A DNA stretch of 64,000 nt from Martinezella rhizogenes. Lineage in GTDB: Bacteria; Pseudomonadota; Alphaproteobacteria; Rhizobiales; Rhizobiaceae. Position 1 is the stretch's first letter. Each line of letters begins with the position of its first letter. The position numbers were made by a program, and so were the translations under genes. Below, piece after piece: positions 52,959 through 60,221 of the stretch. The notes under the pieces are model-generated. The model was not told where the DNA came from and ran no database searches. It worked only from the letters and a program-made list of their open reading frames with translations. Where the stretch lies: positions 124,001-188,000 of the forward strand of contig NZ_JAPYZZ010000005.1 of assembly GCF_027460065.1 (NCBI RefSeq). Direction: 5' to 3'.

Positions 52959-53432
52959 TTAAGTTGCCGTCGTGCGCGCGACACCACGCGCCAATGCATC
53001 GGCATGCTCATTGCCGGTCAAGCCGGAATGCCCTTTGCACCATTCCACTGCCACATGGGGATGCCGCTCCAGCAGCTTGTCAAGCTGCTGCCAGATTTCC
53101 CTGTCGGGGATCGGTCTTCGGCGGGTGCGCTGGTTAGGCGTGATCCGCTTCCAGCCGTTGTTGCGCCAGATCGCTCGATAACGGCGGCAGCCCTCAATCA
53201 CATGAACGGCATCCGTCCAGAGCGTGACGTCACGCGTTGGCGCTTCGGCGGCGACCCAGGACATGGCGCTCAGAATGGCGAGAACCTCAAAACTATTGTT
53301 CGATGTGCCAGCCGCCTTGCCCGAGGCGGAATGCACTTGGTGGCCGTCTTCATGAACGACGAACGCCCATCCTCCGGATCGGGAGGCATCGTCGAAGGAG
53401 CCGTCGGTGAAGATGTGAAGCGCGTCGGACAT
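52959..53432 (-). CDS. rnhA: Ribonuclease HI family protein
   Basis: A 157-residue type 1 RNase H, cutting RNA in RNA-DNA hybrids. The four acidic catalytic residues are present in order: Asp in HIFTDGSF, Glu in NNSFEVLAIL, Asp in TLWTDAVHV and Asp in GNEHADALA; WRNNGWKRI resembles the basic handle and VEWCKGHSG the VEWVKGHxG loop. The start at 53432 is chosen by homology, as the open frame extends to 53606 without family sequence; the Shine-Dalgarno is weak. The DDAS insertion after the first motif differs from the usual GNPG, so this may be a second, divergent copy in the genome. Confidence 0.83.
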   Translation of the reverse strand: MSDALHIFTDGSFDDASRSGGWAFVVHEDGHQVHSASGKAAGTSNNSFEVLAILSAMSWVAAEAPTRDVTLWTDAVHVIEGCRRYRAIWRNNGWKRITPNQRTRRRPIPDREIWQQLDKLLERHPHVAVEWCKGHSGLTGNEHADALARGVARTTAT

Positions 53433-53550
53433 GAAGAGGGTGTGTAGCACCGAAATGGAAATCGCTAAAGGAACAGGCCATTGCGAAGGGATTATTTCGT
53501 TCCTGTTCCTGTGTCGCCTCACGTTCCCCGACGAGCGGCAGGGCTGCCAG

Positions 53551-53586
53551 GACAAAAGCAGAGAGGGCGGCGCAAGCCACCCTCTC
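53551..53586 (-). terminator. Terminator of the zinc ABC operon
   Basis: On the minus strand GAGAGGGTGGC pairs with GCCGCCCTCTC around a short loop (one mismatch), followed by TGCTTTTG. It lies 25 bases beyond the stop of the binding-protein gene. Confidence 0.6.
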
Positions 53587-53611
53587 CCAGAGCAAGGCAA
53601 GACCATCCGTT

Positions 53612-54625
53612 TTACTGGCTGAGAACGGCCGCCGTAATCGTCTGCATATTGTGGTTGACCATGTCGATATAGGTCGCGGCCGGGCCATCGGCGGTGGAAA
53701 GCGCATCGGAATAGAGCGTGCCGCCAACCTTCAGGCCGGTTTCGCTGGCGATTTGGTTGATGAGCCGCTTGTCGGTGATGTTTTCGACGAAAATAGCCGA
53801 AGCCTTGTCGTGTTTAACCTGATCCACCAGCTTGGCGACGTCGGCGGCCGAGGCTTCGGATTCCGTCGAGATGCCCTCGGGCGCGAGGAAGTTGAGGCCA
53901 TAGGCGTGCTCGAAATAACCGAAGGCGTCATGCGAGGTGATGATAACGCGTTTTTCCGGCGGGATGGCGGCGATTTCGGTCTTCACCTTCTCGTTCAGAG
54001 CGGCAAGCTTGGCGATATAGGCTTCCGAATTGGCGGTGTATGTCGCGCAACCGGCCTTATCGACTTCGCAAAATGCGCCGGCAATGTTCTTCACGTAGAT
54101 TTCGGCGTTGTTGATCGACTGCCAGGCATGTGGATCGTATTCACCGTGATGATGTCCCTCGTGGTCGTGATCATGGGCCTCGGCGGTCTGGTGTTTGTGG
54201 CCGGCTTCTTCGGCCTTATGGTCATGGCCTTCTTCCTCAGCTTCCGGATGGGCGTGACCGACTGGCTCGTCGGAAAGCTTCAATGGCTGCACGCCCTTGG
54301 TCAGTTCCACGACGGGGGCCTTGGTGCCGCTGGTGTCGATAAGCCGCTTCAGAAAGCCTTCAAATTCCAGGCCATTGACCAGCACGACGCCAGCCTTGCT
54401 GACGGCGACCGCATCGGCGGGACGCGGCTCATAGACATGCGCATCGCCATCCGGCCCAACGAGCGTGGTAATCTCGACCCGGTCACCGCCGACATTTTTG
54501 GCGAAATCGGCGATGATCGAGAAGCTGGCGACGACCTTGAGTTCGGCAGCCGAAGCCTGCGCCATCAGGACCGGGGAGAGGGTAAGAAGGCTTGCGCAGG
54601 TGGCAAGACGGAAGGCTTTGAACAT
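53612..54625 (-). CDS. troA: Zinc ABC transporter substrate-binding protein (ZnuA/TroA type)
   Basis: A 337-residue cluster A-I metal-binding protein with signal peptide (MFKAFRLATCASLLTLSPVL, cleavage after ASA). Metal ligands are expected in GDAHVYEPRP (His), YDPHAWQSI (His), ITSHDAFGYF (His) and the late YSDALS (Asp). Between about residues 120 and 165 is a His/Glu-rich loop (AHDHDHEGHHHGEYDPHAW), typical of zinc rather than manganese proteins. AAGGAGAA precedes the ATG. From memory, C58 has a Zur-controlled troCBA operon at this place; lettering of the other two genes is uncertain. Confidence 0.88.
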   Translation of the reverse strand: MFKAFRLATCASLLTLSPVLMAQASAAELKVVASFSIIADFAKNVGGDRVEITTLVGPDGDAHVYEPRPADAVAVSKAGVVLVNGLEFEGFLKRLIDTSGTKAPVVELTKGVQPLKLSDEPVGHAHPEAEEEGHDHKAEEAGHKHQTAEAHDHDHEGHHHGEYDPHAWQSINNAEIYVKNIAGAFCEVDKAGCATYTANSEAYIAKLAALNEKVKTEIAAIPPEKRVIITSHDAFGYFEHAYGLNFLAPEGISTESEASAADVAKLVDQVKHDKASAIFVENITDKRLINQIASETGLKVGGTLYSDALSTADGPAATYIDMVNHNMQTITAAVLSQ

Positions 54626-54654
54626 GAAGGTTCTCCTTTTTTCGAACGCTGTTT

Positions 54655-55527
54655 TCAGGCCGTTCTGTGACGGCCGGAACCGAGAAGATCGCCGAGCACG
54701 CCGCGTGTGCCGACGAGAATGGAGAGCGCATAGATGACGCCCGCCGAAAGGATGATCGCCGGGCCGGATGGCAGCGACGCGTGATAGGACAGGATGAGGC
54801 CGGCAAAGCAGGAAACCATGCCGATGCCGATCGAGATGAAGCACATGGGCGCCACGCGGTTGGACCAGAAGCGGCTGGCGGCGGCGGGCAACATCATCAG
54901 GCCCACCGACAGCAGCGTTCCGAGCGCCTGAAAGCCACCAACCAGATTGAGCACGACGATGGCGAGGAAGAGGAAATGCACCGGGCTGCCCCAGCTGCTG
55001 ACCGAGCGCAGGAACAGGGGATCGAGGCACTCCGCCAGAAGCGCCCGCCAGAAGGTGATCATCACCACCAGCGTCACGATGCAGATACCGCTGATCAGGC
55101 CAAGCGCCTCATTGTTCAGCGCCAGCACGGTGCCGAACAGCACATGCATGAGATCGACGCTGGAGCCGCGCCACGAAACGAGCAGCACGCCGAGCGCCAG
55201 TGAAATCAGATAAAGGGCGGCCAGTGACGCATCTTCCTTCTGGACGGTGAAACGCGATACCGCACCGGCACCCAGCGCCACCACGAGGCCGACCACCAGC
55301 CCGCCAATCGTCATCGGCAGGATTTCCAGCCCGTAAAACAGAAAGCCGACCGCCGCCCCCGGCAGGATGGCGTGCGACATGGCATCGCCCGTGAGACTCA
55401 TGCGGCGCAACATCAGGAACACCCCGACCGGCCCGCAGCTGATGGCAAGGATCAACGCGCCGGCGAGCGCCCGTTGCATGAAGACATATTGAACGAAGGG
55501 TTCGATGAAGAAATCAGCCATGGGCAT
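54655..55527 (-). CDS. Zinc ABC transporter permease (ZnuB type)
   Basis: A 290-residue permease of the ABC-3 metal family with eight or nine helices (ALAGALILAISCGPVGVFLM; RMSLTGDAMSHAILPGAAVG is the family signature). It overlaps the end of the ATPase gene by 14 bases, so the two are translationally coupled; a second in-frame ATG is six bases further in. It forms the channel with the ATPase and TroA. Confidence 0.9.
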   Translation of the reverse strand: MPMADFFIEPFVQYVFMQRALAGALILAISCGPVGVFLMLRRMSLTGDAMSHAILPGAAVGFLFYGLEILPMTIGGLVVGLVVALGAGAVSRFTVQKEDASLAALYLISLALGVLLVSWRGSSVDLMHVLFGTVLALNNEALGLISGICIVTLVVMITFWRALLAECLDPLFLRSVSSWGSPVHFLFLAIVVLNLVGGFQALGTLLSVGLMMLPAAASRFWSNRVAPMCFISIGIGMVSCFAGLILSYHASLPSGPAIILSAGVIYALSILVGTRGVLGDLLGSGRHRTA

Positions 55528-56368
55528 TCGAATTCGCGTGGGAGTGGGCTTGGGGATGAGTGTGAGAATGTGACGCCGCCGCCCGTGGGCCTTCGTCGAG
55601 CGCGTCGGTCACCGGTGCATTGGTCATTGGCGCATCGCCCGGCGCGCACCACGGTGCATTTTCCTCCCATGCCTCGTGGAAATGCCGCGCCTGGCGCATG
55701 TTTTCCGGCTTCAGGACATCGGCTGTCGGGCCGAGGCCGACCAGACGCCGCGCGAGGAACAGGGTCTGGGGAAAATGCTGCCGCACCAGCTGATGGTCAT
55801 GCAGGACGGCGAGCACCGTGCGTCCTTCAGCAACCCATGCCTTGATCAGCACCAGAAGATCGGTGACGGTGCGCTCATCGACGGCATTGAAGGGTTCATC
55901 CAGCAGGATAAGCTGCGCATCCTGCAACATGGCGCGGGCAAACAGGGCGCGCTGCATCTGGCCACCGGAGAGCGAATCTATATTGCGCTTTTCAAAACCG
56001 GACAGCCCGACCGCTTCCATCACCCGGCCCATCGCCGCTTTGTCCTGGGAAAGGTGGCGGCCAAGCAGGCCGCGTTTTGGCCAGAGACCCAGCGCAACGA
56101 GATCGCGCACCTGAGCCGGAAACGAGCGGTCGAGTTCCGACTGCTGCGGCAGATAGGCGACGGAGATGCCTGAGCTGATCCGGCACTCACCGCCGAGCGG
56201 TTTCAAGATGCCGGCGATACCCTTCATCAGCGTCGATTTGCCCGAGCCATTGGCGCCGACAACCGCGGTGAGCGATCCCCTGGCGATAGCGCCATCCAGA
56301 TGATGCACGGCCGCACGGCCGGCATATCCAAGCGTCAAATTTGTGAAGGTAAGGCACGGATCGCTCAT
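55514..56368 (-). CDS. Zinc ABC transporter ATP-binding protein with His-rich tail
   Basis: A 284-residue ATPase: Walker A GANGSGKST, signature LSGGQMQRALFARA, Walker B LILLDEPFNAVD and switch LHDHQLV. The last 25 residues are unusually rich in His (SHSHTHPQAHSHANSNAHG), a likely zinc-binding or sensing tail not needed for ATP hydrolysis. It is the first gene of the operon. Two Zur-like palindromes lie 41-87 bases upstream. Confidence 0.9.
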   Translation of the reverse strand: MSDPCLTFTNLTLGYAGRAAVHHLDGAIARGSLTAVVGANGSGKSTLMKGIAGILKPLGGECRISSGISVAYLPQQSELDRSFPAQVRDLVALGLWPKRGLLGRHLSQDKAAMGRVMEAVGLSGFEKRNIDSLSGGQMQRALFARAMLQDAQLILLDEPFNAVDERTVTDLLVLIKAWVAEGRTVLAVLHDHQLVRQHFPQTLFLARRLVGLGPTADVLKPENMRQARHFHEAWEENAPWCAPGDAPMTNAPVTDALDEGPRAAASHSHTHPQAHSHANSNAHG

Positions 56369-56408
56369 CGATCCCTCCTGGGCAGGATTTCATTTGATGG
56401 CCCTTGAT

Positions 56409-56425
56409 ATGTAATGTTATTACAT
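56409..56425. promoter_or_regulatory. Zur-like box 1
   Basis: ATGTAAT-GTT-ATTACAT, a perfect 7-base inverted repeat around three bases, 41 bases before the start of the zinc ATPase gene. It is nearly identical to the box in front of the COG0523 gene (56550-56566). Zur, the zinc-sensing Fur relative, is the inferred repressor. Confidence 0.65.
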
Positions 56426-56438
56426 TCGTCAAACGAAT

Positions 56439-56455
56439 ATGTAATGAAATAACAT
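56439..56455. promoter_or_regulatory. Zur-like box 2
   Basis: ATGTAATGAAATAACAT, an imperfect version of box 1, spaced exactly 30 bases from it (about three helical turns), so two dimers could bind the same DNA face in the divergent region. Confidence 0.5.
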
Positions 56456-56533
56456 TAACTATTGGAAAGTTTGAGTGTCGCGCTGTTGGGCAGAGACCTC
56501 ACTCTTGCGCAGATGCTTTTTTTCCAAAGCCCG

Positions 56534-56566
56534 TTGACATGTCGCACATATGTAATGTTATTACGT
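56534..56566 (+). promoter_or_regulatory. Promoter with overlapping Zur-like box 3 before the COG0523 gene
   Basis: TTGACA (56534-56539) is followed 17 bases later by GTTATT, a plausible -35/-10 pair. The -10 lies inside ATGTAATGTTATTACGT (56550-56566), which matches box 1 at 16 of 17 positions. Repressor bound here would block the promoter. The start codon is 100 bases downstream. Confidence 0.6.
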
Positions 56567-56666
56567 TACATAACTGGAACCGGCACTTCAAAAAACCTCC
56601 GTTTCCAGATCGCCTGCCGTGGTCGTCATAACGTCCACGCGACTGTTGCCACAGAACGAGGTTCCC

Positions 56667-57869
56667 ATGAAAAAACTGCCCGTCACCGTCCTTTCCGGCT
56701 TTTTAGGGGCCGGCAAAACCACCCTTCTCAACCACATCCTCGCCAATCGTGATGGCCTGCGCGTGGCGTTGATCGTCAACGATATGAGCGAAATCAATAT
56801 CGATGCGGCGCTGGTGCGGGATGGCGGCGCCAATCTTTCCCGCACCGAGGAACAGCTGGTGGAAATGACCAATGGCTGCATCTGTTGCACGTTGCGCGAC
56901 GACCTCTTGACCGAGGTCCGTGCGCTCGCCGAACAGGGTCGCTTCGATTATCTGCTGATCGAATCCACCGGCATCGCCGAACCGCTTCCCGTGGCCGCCA
57001 CCTTCGATTTCCGTGACGAGAACGGCCGCAGCCTGTCTGATGTTGCGCAGCTGGATACGATGGTGACGGTGGTGGATGCCGCCAATCTTCTCAATGATTA
57101 CGGTTCATCCGATTTTCTGGCCGACCGGGGTGAAACCGCGGGTGATGGCGACAACCGCACCATTGTCGACCTTCTGGTCGAGCAGATCGAATTTGCCGAT
57201 GTGGTCGTCCTCAACAAGATCGGCACCGCCACGCCAGAGGAGCGGGATGCGGCCCGCAAGATCATCGTCGGTCTGAACCCGGATGCGAAACTCATCGAGG
57301 CGGATTTCGGCAGGGTGGAACTGAAAGAAGTGCTCGGCACCGGTCGCTTCGATTTCGCCAGGGCCGAAGAACATCCCCTGTGGTTCAAGGAACTGCACGG
57401 CTTCAAGGACCACATTCCCGAAACCGAGGAATATGGCATCCGCTCCTTCGTTTACCGCGCCAAAAAGCCCTTCGATCCCGTGCTCTTCCAGCGCTTCATC
57501 GATCGTGCCTGGCCGGGGGTGGTGCGCGCCAAGGGCTTCTTCTGGCTGGCGACACGGCCGCGTTATGTCGGCGAGATCAGCCAGGCAGGCGCATTGGTCC
57601 GCACCGGCAAGATGGGCCTCTGGTGGTCCGCCGTGCCGAAAGCGCAATGGCCGCGTGAACAGCAGTTCCTCGATATGATGAAACCCTATCTCGATCCGGT
57701 CTTCGGCGACCGGCGGCAGGAGATCGTCTTCATCGGTTCCGATCCGATGAGCGAAGCCCGCATCCGCGCGCAGCTGGATGCCTGCCTGATCGACACCGAA
57801 GCCTTCACGCCGGACGCGTGGCGGCACCTGCCGGACCCCTTTGCGAGTTGGGACCGACAGGCGGCCTGA
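56667..57869 (+). CDS. yciC: Zur-regulated COG0523 GTPase, zinc metallochaperone (YciC/ZigA type)
   Basis: A 400-residue CobW/COG0523 G3E GTPase. Walker [10 protein letters not shown] (11-19), the metal-binding CICC (71-74) and a CobW C-terminal domain (from about 270) are clear. The start at 56667 has GAGG upstream. In the position of the guanine-specificity motif NKxD the protein has NKIG (183-186), lacking the Asp. With Zur-like boxes before it and the zinc importer divergent from it, a role in delivering zinc to enzymes during starvation is likely; C58 has a gene named yciC here, from memory. Confidence 0.87.
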   Translation: MKKLPVTVLSGFLGAGKTTLLNHILANRDGLRVALIVNDMSEINIDAALVRDGGANLSRTEEQLVEMTNGCICCTLRDDLLTEVRALAEQGRFDYLLIESTGIAEPLPVAATFDFRDENGRSLSDVAQLDTMVTVVDAANLLNDYGSSDFLADRGETAGDGDNRTIVDLLVEQIEFADVVVLNKIGTATPEERDAARKIIVGLNPDAKLIEADFGRVELKEVLGTGRFDFARAEEHPLWFKELHGFKDHIPETEEYGIRSFVYRAKKPFDPVLFQRFIDRAWPGVVRAKGFFWLATRPRYVGEISQAGALVRTGKMGLWWSAVPKAQWPREQQFLDMMKPYLDPVFGDRRQEIVFIGSDPMSEARIRAQLDACLIDTEAFTPDAWRHLPDPFASWDRQAA

Positions 57870-57911
57870 TTGCCTTCCCCCCATTTTCAGGCGAGCGACA
57901 GCGGTTTTAGT

Positions 57912-57935
57912 CTTCTCCCCGCCCGGGGAGGAGAA
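57912..57935. repeat. Short palindromic repeat end (RIME-like)
   Basis: CTTCTCCCCGCCCGGGGAGG followed by AGAA resembles one terminal hairpin of the mosaic elements at 28819 and 33931. It lies between the convergent COG0523 and YqaA-like genes and may serve as their shared terminator. Confidence 0.5.
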
Positions 57936-57944
57936 ACGGGTGAC

Positions 57945-58382
57945 TCAAAGAAAATTCAGCGTCAGCAGCGCCAGCACGACGTATCTCCCGACCTTGGCAA
58001 TGGTGACCAGCAGCAGAAACACCGGCAACGGTTCCTTCATGATGCCGGCTGCCACGGTCAGCGGGTCACCAATCAACGGCGCCCAGCTTAGAAGAAGCGA
58101 CCATTTGCCGTAACGCCTGTACCAGTTCTGCGCCCGTTGCAGCGCAGCCTCCCCGACGGGAAACCAGCGTTCATGCCGGAAACGCTCGATGCCACGCCCA
58201 AGCAGCCAGTTGGCGAAGGAGCCGGCGACATTGCCAACGCTGGCCACGGCGACGAGCAGCCAGACAGGCTGGGATTTCAGCAGGATGAGACCGGCAAGCG
58301 CTGCCTCCGACTGCATGGGCAGGATAGTCGCCGCGATGAACGCCGTCAGAAACAAACCCGCATATACCGCCAGATCGGCCAT
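57945..58382 (-). CDS. YqaA family membrane protein (DedA/VTT-like)
   Basis: A 145-residue inner-membrane protein with about four helices (YAGLFLTAFIAATILPMQSE; VAVASVGNVAGSFANWLLG; the late LPVFLLLVTIAKVGRYVVLA). The ATILPMQSE and GNVAGSFANW motifs with the loop RYGKWSLLLSWAPLIGDPLT place it with YqaA, a VTT-domain relative. ATG 58382 has AAAGGG upstream. Function unknown; related proteins affect lipid scrambling or membrane homeostasis. Downstream of the second COG0523 operon on the same strand, after a 97-base gap containing a CGCCTCC/GGAGGCG hairpin (58454-58474). Confidence 0.82.
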   Translation of the reverse strand: MADLAVYAGLFLTAFIAATILPMQSEAALAGLILLKSQPVWLLVAVASVGNVAGSFANWLLGRGIERFRHERWFPVGEAALQRAQNWYRRYGKWSLLLSWAPLIGDPLTVAAGIMKEPLPVFLLLVTIAKVGRYVVLALLTLNFL

Positions 58383-58479
58383 TGCCTGCCCTTTATTGTC
58401 AGCGAATCCCACCGCCGTCCCTGAAGTGGCGGATGAGGACTGCGGCGGTCAAGCGCCTCCGCCGCTTGGAGGCGGGTTC

Positions 58480-58749
58480 TCAGGCGGAATTCACGGCAAG
58501 GGCGCACACGATATCGTCATGATCCACCTCCAGCAGCGCCTTGTGGATGGATATTTGCCTGGTTTCGCCGCAGGCGAACAGGACGACGATCACTGTTTCC
58601 CGTGGCGGGCAATCCGGTAGCGCACAGGAAAGCTCGCTGACGGAGACGATATCTTCGGCACAAAGATGTAGCAAATCGCGCGCCCATTGTTTCAAAACGC
58701 GGGCCTTCGAGATGATCGCGGAACCGCTACGTGCGAGCGGATTGTTCAT
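58480..58749 (-). CDS. Small protein coupled to a COG0523 GTPase, 89 aa
   Basis: An 89-residue soluble protein whose ATG overlaps the stop of the COG0523 gene (ATGA), so the two are translationally coupled. It has four Cys: LLHLCAEDIVSVSELSCALP, DCPPRE and LFACGETRQ, plus a late VDHDDIVC; these could bind metal. I recall similar unnamed proteins encoded next to CobW-type genes in other Alphaproteobacteria, but know no function. A partner or client of the GTPase is the simplest guess. Confidence 0.72.
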   Translation of the reverse strand: MNNPLARSGSAIISKARVLKQWARDLLHLCAEDIVSVSELSCALPDCPPRETVIVVLFACGETRQISIHKALLEVDHDDIVCALAVNSA

Positions 58750-59897
58750 GCCCTGCCCTTTCGCCCCGCCTGCGCGGCCAATGTGTTGAAAAGATCACGG
58801 ATCGGCTGCTGCGGCATATCCATACCGATCATGACGATACGGGTTGAACGATCGCCATCCGGCCAGCTTTCCAGCCGGGTCAGGGGATAAAGCCGGTGCT
58901 GCACGGCGTGGGCGACAACCGGCCGCTCCGGGTCGTCAGTCGCGCCGAAAATTCCCTTGAGCCGCAGCAGGCCGGAATGCACGTTGCTGGTGACAAGTTC
59001 GAGAAAGGTGACGATCGCCTGCGGATCGAGCGCGCCGTCGAAGGTGAGGTCGAATGCCTTCACCCCGGCGCCATGGCGGTTGATGTCGTGATCATGGCCG
59101 GCATGAAGGCTCAGCCTGTCGGCGGCCAGCCACCCCGGCACGTCCTCCGTCTTGCCGTGCAGCGAATAATTCTTCGTTGCGAGAAGCGACATGAGATCGA
59201 AATCGGCCGCGTTGCGGTCATGCAGGTGGGCGGCGGGATTGAGATCGGTGAGGCTCTTCTGGTCGATTACCGCCGCATCGGCGAGATCGGTCTTGGTGAG
59301 AACGATGTGATCGGCAAAGGCCAGCTGTTTCCAGCCCTCGATGAAACTGTCAAGCACCGCCCGGCCCGAGATGACATCAAAAACCGTGACAACGCCCGAA
59401 AGATGAAAGTGCCGGGCAACGATATGGTCACGCAGGCCAAGCGCCGGTGTGCCACCGGCAATCAGGCTGTTGATGATCGGTGCGGGATCGGCAAGGCCGG
59501 TGGTCTCGATCACGACCCGCGATATTTCCGGCATCACCCCTTCGAGAAAGGCCTGATGCAATTCGTAAAGCGAGGTGCGGATATCGCTGGTGGCGGTACA
59601 GCAGATACAGCCCGTCGTGGTCTGGAAATAACGCTCCGAACCGGTTCGAACCAGACCGTGATCGATGGGTACCGAGCCGAATTCATTGACGATGACGGCC
59701 GCGTCGCCCATGGCCGGCGCGGCCAGAAGCTCGTTCAGCAAGGTGGTCTTGCCGGCACCGAGAAAGCCGGTGAGCAAGGTGACGGGCACCGTCTGAACCG
59801 GTGGCGCCGCAGCCGAATCCTCCTTGCGTTCAACCGTCTTCTTTCGCGTGATTCCGAACACGTCTGCATCCTGCAATTCATATATTCGCATCACCAT
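58746..59897 (-). CDS. Second COG0523 GTPase (CobW/P47K family)
   Basis: A G3E-family GTPase of up to 383 residues. Walker [10 protein letters not shown] (44-52), CICC (97-100) and an intact guanine motif in HIVLTKTDLAD (TKTD). A His-rich stretch (SLHAGHDHDINRHGAG) lies before the C-terminal domain and is typical of zinc-handling members. The first ATG (59897) is one base from the Zur-like palindrome, leaving no room for a ribosome binding site; starts at ATG 59891 or GTG 59861 (with CAGGA upstream) are more likely. Predicted zinc chaperone, distinct from the YciC-type paralogue. Confidence 0.85.
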   Translation of the reverse strand: MVMRIYELQDADVFGITRKKTVERKEDSAAAPPVQTVPVTLLTGFLGAGKTTLLNELLAAPAMGDAAVIVNEFGSVPIDHGLVRTGSERYFQTTTGCICCTATSDIRTSLYELHQAFLEGVMPEISRVVIETTGLADPAPIINSLIAGGTPALGLRDHIVARHFHLSGVVTVFDVISGRAVLDSFIEGWKQLAFADHIVLTKTDLADAAVIDQKSLTDLNPAAHLHDRNAADFDLMSLLATKNYSLHGKTEDVPGWLAADRLSLHAGHDHDINRHGAGVKAFDLTFDGALDPQAIVTFLELVTSNVHSGLLRLKGIFGATDDPERPVVAHAVQHRLYPLTRLESWPDGDRSTRIVMIGMDMPQQPIRDLFNTLAAQAGRKGRA

Positions 59898-59898
59898 A

Positions 59899-59919
59899 AT
59901 ATGTTATGTAATAACATAT
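59899..59919. promoter_or_regulatory. Zur-like box 4 before the second COG0523 gene
   Basis: ATATGTTAT-GTA-ATAACATAT, a perfect 9-base inverted repeat with a three-base centre, the strongest of the four zinc-type palindromes. It lies immediately upstream of the COG0523 gene. Confidence 0.65.
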
Positions 59920-60063
59920 CAATAACATTCATACACGCCACATATAAAGGGCACTGCCATAGCGGTGTTCGTCCGCATAACCTTGCCTCATCACGTCATG
60001 CCAACGAACACAAGAAAAAATCGAGACACTCCGAAAATGGAATAATAAAACCATTCCATTCAC

Positions 60064-60112
60064 TTTCGTTTTAATCGTTCCACGTTCTCTTGCATTTTCG
60101 TTAGAGTTCGCT
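60064..60112 (+). promoter_or_regulatory. Repeated TTCGTT motifs before ugpB (DeoR/GlpR-type operator candidate)
   Basis: TTTCGTT at 60064-60070, TTTTCGTT at 60095-60102 and TTCGCTTT at 60107-60114 lie in an A/T-rich leader. Tandem TTCG motifs spaced by whole turns are typical of DeoR-family repressors, and GlpR would suit a glycerol-phosphate operon. No clear Pho box was seen. The 324-base gap 59898-60221 holds no gene. Confidence 0.35.
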
Positions 60113-60221
60113 TTTAATCGGCGATGCTAATACAGAAAAGATCGCCCGCAGCCGGATCGAGGAGGATAGGCTGCAATAAGGGCATGTATCTTTTACTGTT
60201 TTTAAAACGGGAGGAATCACC

